NCBI GenBank assembly: GCA_046703825.1
Contig: JBJKSO010000093.1
Coordinates: 1-36,725, forward strand
Source of the DNA: JBJKSO01 sp046703825
GTDB taxonomy: Bacteria; Chloroflexota; Dormibacteria; Aeolococcales; Bog-877
Direction of reading: 5' to 3'
Length of the DNA stretch: 36,725 bases
Under the pieces are notes generated by a model, which worked only from the letters and a program-made list of their open reading frames with translations, had not been told where the DNA came from and searched no databases. Shown here in pieces: positions 1 to 8,378 of this stretch (its first letter is position 1; every line of letters starts with the position of its first letter). The translations under genes and the position numbers were made by a program.

Positions 1-1
1 A

Positions 2-211
2 GGGTGCGGGTGCGGCTGGAGCGCCCGGGCCCTGTCGCGCGGGGTCTTCCTCCTCGGCCTGGCGGCCGCCGGCTTCGAGGCCGCCGAAATCTCTCCGCTT
101 GCGCCGGTCGCGGACGGCATCAGCAGCGCGGCGGTGCGAGCGTTCAAACCCGCGGACTCCAGGCCGCCGGTCCGGCCCCGCGCGCCCGGCTCGGGCGGAG
201 GCCAGCCCTAG
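2..211 (+). CDS. C-terminal end of an unknown protein, possibly membrane-associated
   Basis: This reading frame is open from the window edge to a TAG at 209-211 and gives about 69 residues, so only the C-terminus is visible. It has a short hydrophobic stretch (GVFLLGLAAAGFEA) followed by SPLAPVADGI and a Pro/Arg/Gly-rich tail that looks disordered. The hydrophobic helix followed by a 'SPLAP' segment resembles the end of CvpA-type membrane proteins, but that is a weak resemblance and I do not assign a function. A competing frame (4-309) overlaps it. I prefer this one because its composition looks like a real protein end, whereas the other is Arg/Ala-rich like a shadow frame. The 145 bases after it (212-356) hold nothing I recognise. 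Confidence 0.35.
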   Translation, partial: GCGCGWSARALSRGVFLLGLAAAGFEAAEISPLAPVADGISSAAVRAFKPADSRPPVRPRAPGSGGGQP

Positions 212-356
212 TCCCGCCGGCAGCGCAGGCGTTGCTGCGCACCGCCGGTCAAAACTCCGCGGCAGGCGCCACGCCGGAGGCTTCGGGCTCCAGCGCCGCA
301 AGCCGCTGACCGCAACCCGATCGGCGGTTCAGGCGGCTTGGGTGTGGCGCCCGGAG

Positions 357-587
357 TTACTCCACCGCCAGGCAGGTCACGGTGCGCACCACCCCCGGGT
401 AACCCTGAATGCGGTTGACGATCAGGGCGCCGATGCCGCGCACGTCCTCGGCTTGGATCTGGGCCACCGCGTCGTACTCCCCGGTGATGGCGTCGGCCTG
501 GAGGACGCCCTCCTCGGCGCGCATGCGCGTGACCACTTCCATCGCCTTGCCGGGCTCAACGGTCATCAGGATGTAGGCCCGAACCAT
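357..587 (-). CDS. Stand-alone Lrp/AsnC ligand-binding (RAM) domain protein
   Basis: This 76-residue protein is a complete Lrp/AsnC C-terminal domain with no DNA-binding helix-turn-helix. The beta-alpha-beta-beta-alpha-beta pattern is visible: MVRAYILMTVEPGK, then an alpha helix, then a GEYDAVAQIQ strand and a final strand ending in VVRTVTCLAVE. RAM domains bind amino acids and form dimers and octamers. Stand-alone versions are common in archaea and high-GC bacteria, and some act as co-regulators. ATG at 587 is preceded on the minus strand by a good AGGAGGG ribosome site (594-600). The gene is divergent from tdh with 134 bases between them. In E. coli the tdh-kbl operon is controlled by Lrp, so a link is tempting but inferred. 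The family call is firm; the role is not. Confidence 0.85.
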   Translation of the reverse strand: MVRAYILMTVEPGKAMEVVTRMRAEEGVLQADAITGEYDAVAQIQAEDVRGIGALIVNRIQGYPGVVRTVTCLAVE

Positions 588-692
588 GGCGGACCCTCCT
601 ACTCAATTTCCGCCTGGGGCTGCGGTCTGCACCTCCCCGCTGTGGCGCACGATAGCCGATGGGGGCGCCCGTCAGCACGAGCACCGCATCAT

Positions 693-698
693 TAGGGT
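693..698 (+). promoter_or_regulatory. Possible -10 box for the tdh operon
   Basis: TAGGGT lies 23 bases before the tdh start, ahead of the ribosome site GGAGG (711-715, 6 bases before the GTG at 722). No convincing -35 box is visible. It is supported by the same hexamer before the LCP gene, but it remains a weak call. Confidence 0.35.
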
Positions 699-721
699 CG
701 GGCTGAGCTAGGAGGATCTGC

Positions 722-1762
722 GTGCAGGCGGTGGTCAAGACGCGCGAGGGGCCGGGGGCGGAGCTGACCTCCAGGCCAGAGCCCGCGCCCGGACCCGGAG
801 GCGCCCTGCTCAAAGTCGTCGCGGCCGGCATCTGCGGAACCGACCTGCACATCCTGGATTGGAATCCTTGGGCCGCCGCTCGGCTGCAGCCGCCCCGGGT
901 GATCGGCCACGAGATGGCCGGGCAGGTGCTTGCCATCGGGCAGGGAGTGAGCGGCCTGAAGCCGGGAGATCTGGTCGGGGTGGAGTCCCACCTCGTGGAT
1001 CTCACCTGCGCCCAGTGCCGTCGCGGCGACTTCCACGTCTGCGAGAACACCCGCATCCTCGGGGTGGACGCGGATGGCGCCTGGGCGGAGCGGGTGGTGG
1101 TCCCCGCACGCAACTGCTGGCCGACGCCGAGCTCACTCGATCCGGCTGTGATCGCCTTCCAGGAGCCGATGGGCAACGCCGTCCACGCCGCCGCCCAAGG
1201 TGATCTCGGCGGGGCGACGGTGCTGGTCACCGGGTGCGGTCCGATCGGCTGCGCGGCGGTCGGGATCGCCGCCGCCGAGGGAGCTGCGCGGGTGGTGGCG
1301 GTGGACCGGGTGCAGGCCCGGCTCAAAATCGCCGAGCGGATGGGCGCCACCTGCTGCGTCGACAGCGGGGGCCAGCGGGATCTGACCAGTGCATTGCGCG
1401 CCGCCTGCGCTGGCGAGGCGGACGCGGTGCTGGAGATGTCCGGGCACCCGCAGCTGATCGAAGCGTCGTTGGCGGTGCTGCGCCCCGGTGGTTGGATGAG
1501 CCTGCTCGGGATCGGCGACGCGGCCGTCCGGCTGGACCTCACCAACCAGGTGGTCATGAAGGGGGTGACCCTCTACGGCGTCACCGGGCGGCGCCAGTTC
1601 GAGACCTGGGAGCGCACCACCCAGTACCTCGCCTCGGGCAAAGTCGACGTAGGACCGATTCTGACCCACCAGCTGGCGCTTGCCGACTTCAGTCGGGCGG
1701 CGGATCTCTGCCGCTCGGGAGAGGTGGGCAAGGTGGTTCTCTATCCTCCGGAGGGAAGTTGA
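722..1762 (+). CDS. tdh: L-threonine 3-dehydrogenase (zinc alcohol dehydrogenase family)
   Basis: This enzyme oxidises L-threonine with NAD+ to 2-amino-3-ketobutyrate in the cytoplasm. The 346 residues match the family length (E. coli 341). Visible features are the catalytic-zinc segment GICGTDLHI with Cys38 at the family position, GHE at 62-64, the structural-zinc loop with Cys96, Cys99 and Cys107, and the Rossmann motif VTGCGPIG. The first of the four structural-zinc cysteines is replaced by Asp93 when aligned without gaps to the E. coli loop. GTG at 722 has GGAGG 6 bases upstream. The next gene, kbl, starts 2 bases after the stop and supplies the second step of threonine breakdown, which supports TDH over other medium-chain dehydrogenases. 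Confidence 0.88.
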   Translation: MQAVVKTREGPGAELTSRPEPAPGPGGALLKVVAAGICGTDLHILDWNPWAAARLQPPRVIGHEMAGQVLAIGQGVSGLKPGDLVGVESHLVDLTCAQCRRGDFHVCENTRILGVDADGAWAERVVVPARNCWPTPSSLDPAVIAFQEPMGNAVHAAAQGDLGGATVLVTGCGPIGCAAVGIAAAEGAARVVAVDRVQARLKIAERMGATCCVDSGGQRDLTSALRAACAGEADAVLEMSGHPQLIEASLAVLRPGGWMSLLGIGDAAVRLDLTNQVVMKGVTLYGVTGRRQFETWERTTQYLASGKVDVGPILTHQLALADFSRAADLCRSGEVGKVVLYPPEGS

Positions 1763-1764
1763 CC

Positions 1765-2985
<1,221 letters not shown>

Positions 2986-2987
2986 CC

Positions 2988-3686
2988 GTGGCGCAGGCGC
3001 CCGAATTGTCTTCACTGGGAGAGGGCTCTGGAGCCGAACCGGGACAAGAGCGCGGGCGGCCCCAGCGGCCCTCCCGCGCCGAAGCACTCGAGGAGGAGCG
3101 TCAGCTAGTCGAAGCCGCCAAGCACGACCCCGCGGCCTTCGCACAGCTCTACGACCGCTATGTCGATGCCATCCACGCCTTCGTCTACCACCAGACCGGA
3201 AGCTGGGAGCGGGCTCAGGACGTCACCGCCACCACCTTCATGCGCGCCTACGCCGAGATCGGCCGCTTCGAGTGGAGGGGGGTCCCCTATTCGGCCTGGC
3301 TCTACCGGGTGGCGTCGAACCTCGTGCTGCGCGAGCACCGCCGCGCCGCCTGGGTCACGCTGCCGGAGACCATGGTGGATCCCGGCGAGGGACCCGAGGA
3401 CGCGGCGTTACGCTCCGAGCAGGTACGTCGGGTGCAGGCGGGAGTCCGGCAGCTTTCACGAGACCAGCGCCAGGCCATCGCGCTCCGCTTCGGCGCGGGC
3501 CTGCGCAATGCCGAGGTGGCCAAGGTGATGCGAAAGAGCGAGGGCGCGGTCAAGCTGCTCATCTTCCGTGGGCTGAAATCACTGGAGCGCCGGCTGGGAC
3601 CCGACTTCCAAAGCCCGCAGCCCCCCTACCTGGGAGTCGGTGCCGGGGACGAGGACGAAGGACAGGACACAGTGAGTGATGAGTAA
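2988..3686 (+). CDS. ECF-type RNA polymerase sigma factor
   Basis: This 232-residue protein has sigma region 2 at about residues 50-120 (FAQLYDRYVDAIHAFVY, then AQDVTATTFMRAY and the -10 recognition helix near PYSAWLYRVASNLV) and region 4 at about 147-205 (LSRDQRQAIALRF, then a helix-turn-helix ending in EGAVKLLIFRGLKSLERRL). A charged N-terminal extension of about 40 residues and a C-terminal tail are extra. GTG at 2988 follows the kbl stop by 2 bases with no ribosome site of its own, so translation is probably coupled to kbl. The next gene overlaps its end by 8 bases and may encode its regulator. A sigma factor inside a threonine-degradation operon is unusual. ECF group and target promoters cannot be told from the sequence. 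Confidence 0.88.
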   Translation: MAQAPELSSLGEGSGAEPGQERGRPQRPSRAEALEEERQLVEAAKHDPAAFAQLYDRYVDAIHAFVYHQTGSWERAQDVTATTFMRAYAEIGRFEWRGVPYSAWLYRVASNLVLREHRRAAWVTLPETMVDPGEGPEDAALRSEQVRRVQAGVRQLSRDQRQAIALRFGAGLRNAEVAKVMRKSEGAVKLLIFRGLKSLERRLGPDFQSPQPPYLGVGAGDEDEGQDTVSDE

Positions 3687-4041
3687 GGAAGAGAAGCGTC
3701 TTGCCGACGAGCTGGCCAGATGGCTGGACGGCGATCGCCCGGTCCCGGCCGAGGACCCGACCGCCCGCGCGGTGGCCCGCACCGCGGTGCTGCTGGTGGA
3801 CGCCCTGGCCCCGACGCCCCTCCATCCCGTGACCCGGGCCCGTCTGTACGAGCGGGCGCTGGCCCAGGCCCGCCCTGGTCAGATCACCATCTCCTGGGCG
3901 GACGCCCTGGAGGACCCGATCGGCGAGCTGTGGCGGCTGTCTCGGCAGCTGCCGCCGGGAGCCTGGCTGGGTGTCGGCGCCGCCGTGGCCGCGGTGGCGC
4001 TCCTCGGGGTGGCCGTGCTCCGCCAGCGCGCGGAGGCCTAG
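3679..4041 (+). CDS. Single-pass membrane protein, possible anti-sigma factor
   Basis: This 120-residue protein is hydrophilic for about 90 residues and ends in one membrane helix (LGVGAAVAAVALLGVAVL) with a short basic tail (RQRAEA). The soluble part includes a helical KEEKRLADELARWLDG segment. It overlaps the upstream sigma factor gene by 8 bases, the usual arrangement for a sigma and anti-sigma pair. The zinc anti-sigma motif (H-x3-C-x2-C) is absent, and the helix is C-terminal with almost nothing outside the cell. The anti-sigma role is therefore inferred from position only. ATG at 3679 is preferred to the adjoining GTG at 3676. Coding function is likely; the role is a guess. Confidence 0.6.
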   Translation: MSKEEKRLADELARWLDGDRPVPAEDPTARAVARTAVLLVDALAPTPLHPVTRARLYERALAQARPGQITISWADALEDPIGELWRLSRQLPPGAWLGVGAAVAAVALLGVAVLRQRAEA

Positions 4042-4121
4042 GCCCGCCCCACCCCCCCGCCCGCCGCCCCGCCGAAACTCCGGTGAAGGGCCCCCGTTGG
4101 TCAGCTCATGGGCATCTTGGT

Positions 4122-4154
4122 GGGAGCGAGCGTGGCTGCCGCCCGCTCGGTCCC
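4122..4154 (+). terminator. Hairpin between the sigma-factor operon and the envelope cassette
   Basis: GGGAGCGAGCG (4122-4132) can pair with CGCTCGGTCCC (4144-4154) over 11 positions with one mismatch and an 11-base loop. It lies in the 173-base gap 4042-4214, which holds no gene I can support. There is no T-run after it, so it may be a terminator of the GC-rich type or chance in GC-rich DNA. Confidence 0.3.
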
Positions 4155-4214
4155 CCAGGCACTACCCGCAGCACGCCGGCCTGAGGGAGCGGAAAGCGCG
4201 GTCGGATCCCGGAG

Positions 4215-5219
4215 GTGAAGCGGCTGCTGCGGCCGTCGGTGATCGTGCCGGCGGTCTTGAGCTTCTCGCTCATCGGTGGACTGATCGCCTTCGCCAACGG
4301 CGGCAAGGTCTTCTCGGCGGTCTTGAGCTTCTCGCCGATCTGGCTGCTCCCGTTTGCCGGAGTGGCGCTCGCCTACGAGGCGACCCGCCTGCTGCAGTGG
4401 CACCTCCTGCTGCACCACCTCGGGATCCGGGCCCGCCTGCCGACGGAGATCCTCTCTTACCTCAGCGGCGAAGTGGCCAAGTACGCGCCGGCGGGCACCT
4501 TCCTGCAGAACTACGTCCTGCTTGAAGTTCGCGGTACCGATGTCGGACTCTCATCCGCCGCGACCACCGCCGCCATCCTGCTCGAGCCGTTGGCGGCGCT
4601 CTTGATCGTCCTGATCCTGGGCATACCCCAGTGGGGCTGGGTACGGCCCACCATTGGGAGCGCGCTGCCGGTGGCGGCCGTGGCCGGCTGGGCGATCGAC
4701 CGCTGGCACCCGGCCTTCGGGGTGCCCCTGCGCCTCCGCCGCTGGCGACTCTGGAAGCACCTCTGCCAGGAGTTGTCCGCCTTCCGCGAGGGCCTGGGAC
4801 GGATCCTCGACCTGCGTCTGCTGCCGATTCAGATCGTGATCGCGATGGTCTACGTGGCGCTGGGCGGGGTCGGGCTGTTCCTCGTGCTCGGGGCGCTCCA
4901 CGCCCGCCACCTGTCGCTCTCCGTCGCGGTCGCCTCCTACGCCCTGGGGGTGGCGTTCGCGCTCTTGATCCCGCTCATGACCGACTTGGGATCCCTGGAG
5001 TGGAGCACCTTCGCGGCTCTGCTCGCGGGCGGGCTCACCGCCTACGCCGCCTCGGCCGGGGTGATCATCGACCGGGCGCTGATGATCCTCTTTCCGGCGC
5101 TGATGGCGGTGGTGGTGGGGGCCGTCTTCCGGGACCTGGTCAGACGCGCGATCCGGTCGGATCGCCCCCCGGCCCCCAAGGGTGAGCGAGCGCCCAGCGC
5201 GCGGGTCGAGAGCGAATGA
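4215..5219 (+). CDS. Flippase-like integral membrane protein (LPG synthase TM region / UPF0104 family)
   Basis: This 334-residue polytopic protein has about eight hydrophobic segments and the family's typical features: an early YEATRLLQWHLLL segment and LSGEVAKYAPAGTFLQNY, the conserved 'S-Y/G-x-x-A-N/K-Y..P' type region. Relatives form the membrane part of lysylphosphatidylglycerol synthases and AglD-like proteins and are thought to move lipid-linked molecules across the membrane. The start is uncertain. GTG at 4215 is the first start codon after an in-frame stop at 4182-4184, but GGAGG (4211-4215) runs into it. GTG at 4239 or 4245 is possible and would shorten the first helix. Its stop overlaps the dedA-like start (ATGA), which places it in an envelope operon. 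Confidence 0.75.
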   Translation: MKRLLRPSVIVPAVLSFSLIGGLIAFANGGKVFSAVLSFSPIWLLPFAGVALAYEATRLLQWHLLLHHLGIRARLPTEILSYLSGEVAKYAPAGTFLQNYVLLEVRGTDVGLSSAATTAAILLEPLAALLIVLILGIPQWGWVRPTIGSALPVAAVAGWAIDRWHPAFGVPLRLRRWRLWKHLCQELSAFREGLGRILDLRLLPIQIVIAMVYVALGGVGLFLVLGALHARHLSLSVAVASYALGVAFALLIPLMTDLGSLEWSTFAALLAGGLTAYAASAGVIIDRALMILFPALMAVVVGAVFRDLVRRAIRSDRPPAPKGERAPSARVESE

Positions 5220-5854
5220 GCCAGTTCTGGTTGGCCGCGGTCAGCCTCGCGGTCATCTACGTGGTTGAGTCCGGGCTGCCACTTCCGATCCCCGAGGACG
5301 TCTTCGTCCTCTACCTCGGCTACTACACCGGGTTCAGCCCCATGCTGGCCCTCACCGGGGTGGTGATCATCGTGGTGGCCACCGCTGGTTCGCTGAACCT
5401 CTACTTCCTCTCCCGCAAGCTTGGGCCGAGGATTTTGGCGAGCCGGCTCGCCGCCGTGCTCCGGCTCACCCCCGAGCGGGTGGCCCGGATCGAGCGCTGG
5501 TTCGCCCGCTGGGGAGCCGTGGCGGTGGTGTTCGGCCGCTACCTCCCTGGGCCGCCGATTGCGATCACGGTAGCGGCCGGGGTGTTCCGGTTGCGGTTGA
5601 CGATCTTCGTGGCCAGCGTGGCGATCTCGGTCGGCATCTGGGTGGCGGCGGAGCTGATGATCGGCGCCTCACTGGGCCGGGCGGCGGTCAAGCTGGTGGA
5701 GCACAACCTCAGCGTTTGGACCGTGATCTGGCTGGTGGTGGCGCTGGTGGGGGCCGGGGTGCTGCTGATGCTGGTGCGCCAGCTCTTCCGCCGCCTGGAA
5801 CTCTCGGGCTGGTTCAAGCGCCATCTGCCGCAGGCGCTGAGAGAGCAGCTGTGA
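5216..5854 (+). CDS. DedA family membrane protein (VTT domain)
   Basis: This 212-residue protein shows the DedA pattern: an N-terminal helix followed by ESGLPLPIPEDVFVLYLGY with the acidic residues Glu18 and Glu27 that are usual in the re-entrant loop, then ERWFARWGAVAVVFGRYLPGPPIAITVAAG, the second conserved re-entrant hairpin with its Arg-x-Leu-Pro core. Two or three further membrane helices and a basic tail follow. DedA proteins help recycle undecaprenyl phosphate or scramble phospholipids and support membrane homeostasis. ATG at 5216 overlaps the upstream stop, and the stop overlaps the next GTG (GTGA), so translation is coupled along the cassette. The family call is firm; the transported lipid is unknown. 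Confidence 0.85.
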   Translation: MSQFWLAAVSLAVIYVVESGLPLPIPEDVFVLYLGYYTGFSPMLALTGVVIIVVATAGSLNLYFLSRKLGPRILASRLAAVLRLTPERVARIERWFARWGAVAVVFGRYLPGPPIAITVAAGVFRLRLTIFVASVAISVGIWVAAELMIGASLGRAAVKLVEHNLSVWTVIWLVVALVGAGVLLMLVRQLFRRLELSGWFKRHLPQALREQL

Positions 5855-6657
5855 GCAGGCAAGGCCGGCGACTTTTGGTCACCGTCCACGACGTCTGCCC
5901 GTCGCGGCTCGGCCCCGTCAGGGCCGCTCTCGCCGACCTGGACCGTCTAGCCGTGGACCGCCGGGTACTGATGGTCATCCCCGAGGAGCTGGAGACGCAG
6001 CAGATGCGGCCGGACCACCAGTTCGCCAGGCTGCTGCGCGCCGAGGTGGAGCGGGGAGGGGAGCTGGTGCTGCACGGGTTCAGCCACCGCGCCGGGCCCG
6101 GCGGTCAGCATCTGGGACCGACCCGGCTGCGCCAGGCCCTATTTGCCCGGGGCGCGGCTGAGTTCACCGGGCTGACCCAGGCCCAGGCGGAGGCGCGGCT
6201 GCTTCGGGGCTTACGGGTTCTGGACGCCCTGGGGCTGCCGATCCTAGGTTTCTGCCCGCCCGGGTGGCTCAGCGCGCCGACCCTGCGCCCCGCCCTTTTG
6301 AACACGGGAATGGGCTTTCGGGTCGGGATGTCCTACGTGGAGGAGGTGCGCCGCGGGCGCCGGCTGCTCACCCCTTGGTACGGACAGATCGGTGAGGGAC
6401 CGCTGCATGAGGCGCTGGTCGAGGTGGGCGGGAGATTGATGTTGGCGACGGTCGGCGGGTGGGCGGCCGTCAAGGTGTTTCTGCACCCAGGGAGTGGCCA
6501 TGGCCAAGCTAAATGGGAACGAACGCTGGCAGTTATCCGCCGCCTACGCACTGACCGAGAGCCCGCCACGTTCGGCGAGCTCCTCGAGCTCCACCCGGAG
6601 CGCGCCGGCGGCGGCTCCGGCAATCGATCTCTCATTCGTGATCCCGGCCCACAATGA
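5851..6657 (+). CDS. DUF2334-type polysaccharide deacetylase-like protein
   Basis: This 268-residue soluble protein has the marks of the DUF2334 branch of the carbohydrate esterase 4 fold: VHDVCPSRLGPV near the N-terminus (the Asp-containing metal motif), LVLHGFSHR at about residues 71-79 (the His-x3-His metal motif), and GFCPPGWLSAPTLR in mid-protein. No signal peptide is seen, so it probably acts inside the cell on a lipid-linked or nucleotide-linked sugar; that is inference. The frame is open upstream through dedA, but GTG at 5851, overlapping the dedA stop, is the natural start. The conserved fold seems to end near TFGELLELH at about 6600. The last 158 bases also lie within the next gene as drawn. 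Confidence 0.75.
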   Translation: MSRQGRRLLVTVHDVCPSRLGPVRAALADLDRLAVDRRVLMVIPEELETQQMRPDHQFARLLRAEVERGGELVLHGFSHRAGPGGQHLGPTRLRQALFARGAAEFTGLTQAQAEARLLRGLRVLDALGLPILGFCPPGWLSAPTLRPALLNTGMGFRVGMSYVEEVRRGRRLLTPWYGQIGEGPLHEALVEVGGRLMLATVGGWAAVKVFLHPGSGHGQAKWERTLAVIRRLRTDREPATFGELLELHPERAGGGSGNRSLIRDPGPQ

Positions 6658-7315
6658 AGAGCTCTTCGTCGGCGCCGCGCTGCGCTCGGTGCTGCTCCAG
6701 GCCTGGGATCCCCGCCGGCTGGAGGCGGTGGTGGTGGACAACGGCTCCTGCGACTCCACCGCCGCCGTGGTCGACGACTTCCGCCGCCGTCACCCTGACT
6801 GCCGCGCTGAGCTGGTCCGGGTGGCGCGCCCGGGGGTGGCGCGGGCGCGCAACCTGGGGGCGCTCCGGGCCCGGGGTGCCTACCTGATGTTCCTGGACGC
6901 CGACTCGCGGGCCGACCCGCTCTTGGTCGAGCGGATCATGGCCCGGGTCCGCAGCGGCTACGAGTGCGGCTGCGTGCGCATCGTCGGGGACTCGGACGAC
7001 CTCCTGGACCGCGGTTTCTTCGAGCTGGTGGAGTTCGGCAAGCGCATCTTCGACATCCGTGCCCAGATGTTCTTCTGTCGGCGCGACCTCTTCCTGAGCC
7101 AGCACGGCTTCGACGAGAGCCTTTGCGTCGCCGAGGACCGCGACTTCCTCTGCCGGCTGAAGCAGGACGGGGTTCCGGTCTGCCGCATCGACGAGGCCTG
7201 GATCGCCACCTCGCCGAGGCGGCTCCGGCGCCTGCCGCTGCGGCTCGCGATGGTGACCACGCTGGCCAGGTGGGCCCTGGGCCAGGCGGGACTGGGGCGC
7301 CGGTGGCACTACTGA
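6500..7315 (+). CDS. Family 2 glycosyltransferase
   Basis: The GT-A fold begins at DLSFVIPAHNEE and continues with VVVDNGSCDSTAAVV, RPGVARARNLGALRA and FLDADSR, the acidic (DxD-like) metal and nucleotide-sugar site; EDRDFLCRLK later is the usual acceptor-side acidic motif. It would add a sugar from a nucleotide donor to a lipid or other acceptor on the cytoplasmic side. ATG at 6500 gives 271 residues, but the first 42 or so are Ser/Ala/Pro-rich, unlike a normal GT2 N-terminus, and overlap the upstream gene by 158 bases. A shorter form starting at a non-ATG codon closer to position 6630 is possible. The flippase-like, DedA and deacetylase neighbours suggest a glycolipid pathway. Confidence 0.82.
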   Translation: MAKLNGNERWQLSAAYALTESPPRSASSSSSTRSAPAAAPAIDLSFVIPAHNEELFVGAALRSVLLQAWDPRRLEAVVVDNGSCDSTAAVVDDFRRRHPDCRAELVRVARPGVARARNLGALRARGAYLMFLDADSRADPLLVERIMARVRSGYECGCVRIVGDSDDLLDRGFFELVEFGKRIFDIRAQMFFCRRDLFLSQHGFDESLCVAEDRDFLCRLKQDGVPVCRIDEAWIATSPRRLRRLPLRLAMVTTLARWALGQAGLGRRWHY

Positions 7316-7354
7316 TGCCCCCGATCTCCTGAGTGCCGCGCCGGGCTGGCCGCC

Positions 7355-7360
7355 TAGAAT
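7355..7360 (+). promoter_or_regulatory. -10 box of a leaderless promoter for galU
   Basis: TAGAAT ends 8 bases before the GTG at 7369, and no ribosome site lies between. The spacing puts the transcription start at or next to the start codon. Confidence 0.55.
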
Positions 7361-7368
7361 CCGTCGCC

Positions 7369-8256
7369 GTGGGTGCGGTCAACACGGTGGTCATTCCGGC
7401 GGCCGGGCTGGGCACCCGCTTCCTTCCCGCCACCAAGGCGCTGCCCAAGGAGATGGTGCCGGTCGGCGACCGCCCCGCCATTCAGTGGGGTCTGGAGGAG
7501 GCCTCTGCCTCGGGGCTGTCCCGGGCGGTGGTGGTCGTGTCCCCGGGCAAGGAGCTGATCGCGGCCCACCTGCGAGCGGACCCAGAGCTGGAGGCCGTTC
7601 TCTGCGAGCGCGGCAAGCCCGAGCTGGCGGAGCGGATCAGGCAGGTGTCCCAGAGCTGCCAGGTGGAGTACGCCGAGCAGCTCCGGCCGCTCGGGCTGGG
7701 ACATGCCGTGCTCTGCGCCGCCGAGCTGGTGCGGGGCGAGCCGGCGGTGGCGGCGATGCTGCCGGACGACCTCTTCGTGGGCTCGCCTCCGCTGCTGGAG
7801 CAGCTGCTCGAGGTGTACCGGCGCGAGGGCTGCACTGTGCTGGCGCTGCGCCGCTGCCCGGCCGACGAGATCTCCCGCTACGGGGTGGCGGCGGTTGAGG
7901 GGGAGGGGCCGGTGTTCCGGGTCCGGGACGTGGTCGAGAAGCCCAGCCCCGACCTAGCTCCCAGCGACCTAGCCGTCATGGGTCGCTACGTCCTGACCGC
8001 GGCGGTCTTCCGGTCGCTCGCCGATACCCCGCCCGGCAGCGGCGGCGAGATCCAGCTCACCGACGGCATCCGGCGGGTGCTGGGCTCCGAGCGGGTGGTC
8101 GGGCTGGAGTTCAGCGGCCGACTCCTGGACGTCGGCACCCTCGAGGGCTGGCTGGTGAGCAACAACGAGGTGGCGCTGGCTGATCCCGACCTGGGGCCGC
8201 CGCTGCGCCGGGAGCTGGAGCGGCTGCTGTCGCGAGACGCTTCCTGCCCCCGCTGA
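7369..8256 (+). CDS. galU: UTP-glucose-1-phosphate uridylyltransferase
   Basis: This enzyme makes UDP-glucose from UTP and glucose-1-phosphate in the cytoplasm. The 295-residue product matches the family length (E. coli 302). The nucleotide-binding signature AAGLGTRFLPATKALPKEM is at the N-terminus, followed by QWGLEEASASG, the LGHAVLCAAELV segment, DDLF, VEKPSP and the C-terminal GEIQLTDGIR. The frame extends upstream to a GTG at 7333, but GTG at 7369 matches the usual N-terminus (VNTVVIPAAG) and sits 8 bases after a TAGAAT -10 box, so I chose it. It would supply UDP-glucose for the glycosyltransferase just upstream and for cell-wall polymers. Confidence 0.92.
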   Translation: MGAVNTVVIPAAGLGTRFLPATKALPKEMVPVGDRPAIQWGLEEASASGLSRAVVVVSPGKELIAAHLRADPELEAVLCERGKPELAERIRQVSQSCQVEYAEQLRPLGLGHAVLCAAELVRGEPAVAAMLPDDLFVGSPPLLEQLLEVYRREGCTVLALRRCPADEISRYGVAAVEGEGPVFRVRDVVEKPSPDLAPSDLAVMGRYVLTAAVFRSLADTPPGSGGEIQLTDGIRRVLGSERVVGLEFSGRLLDVGTLEGWLVSNNEVALADPDLGPPLRRELERLLSRDASCPR

Positions 8257-8284
8257 CCTAGATCCCGCCACGGCGAATAGCCGT

Positions 8285-8297
8285 CGAAGTCACTTCG
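8285..8297. promoter_or_regulatory. Inverted repeat in the -35 region of a promoter (possible operator)
   Basis: CGAAGT-C-ACTTCG is a perfect inverted repeat with 6-base arms and a 1-base centre. It ends 9 bases before the TATACT -10 box, so a bound protein would block RNA polymerase. The regulator is unknown. Confidence 0.4.
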
Positions 8298-8306
8298 CCC
8301 TGGCGC

Positions 8307-8312
8307 TATACT
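8307..8312 (+). promoter_or_regulatory. -10 box for the 8379-9807 gene group
   Basis: TATACT is a near-consensus -10 box in the gap after galU. An ATG at 8323 follows it, but that frame closes after about 40 codons, so the first gene is the one at 8379, giving a leader of about 60 bases. Confidence 0.5.
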
Positions 8313-8378
8313 GCCTGCCTAGATGACTCCCGAGGCGGTCGGCCCCGTCCCCAACCCTAATTCGTATCAGGTAGTGCG

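Noticed and set aside
1234..1764. Upstream extension of kbl through tdh
   Set aside because: It is out of frame with tdh, Arg/Gly-rich, and the family N-terminus begins at ATG 1765.
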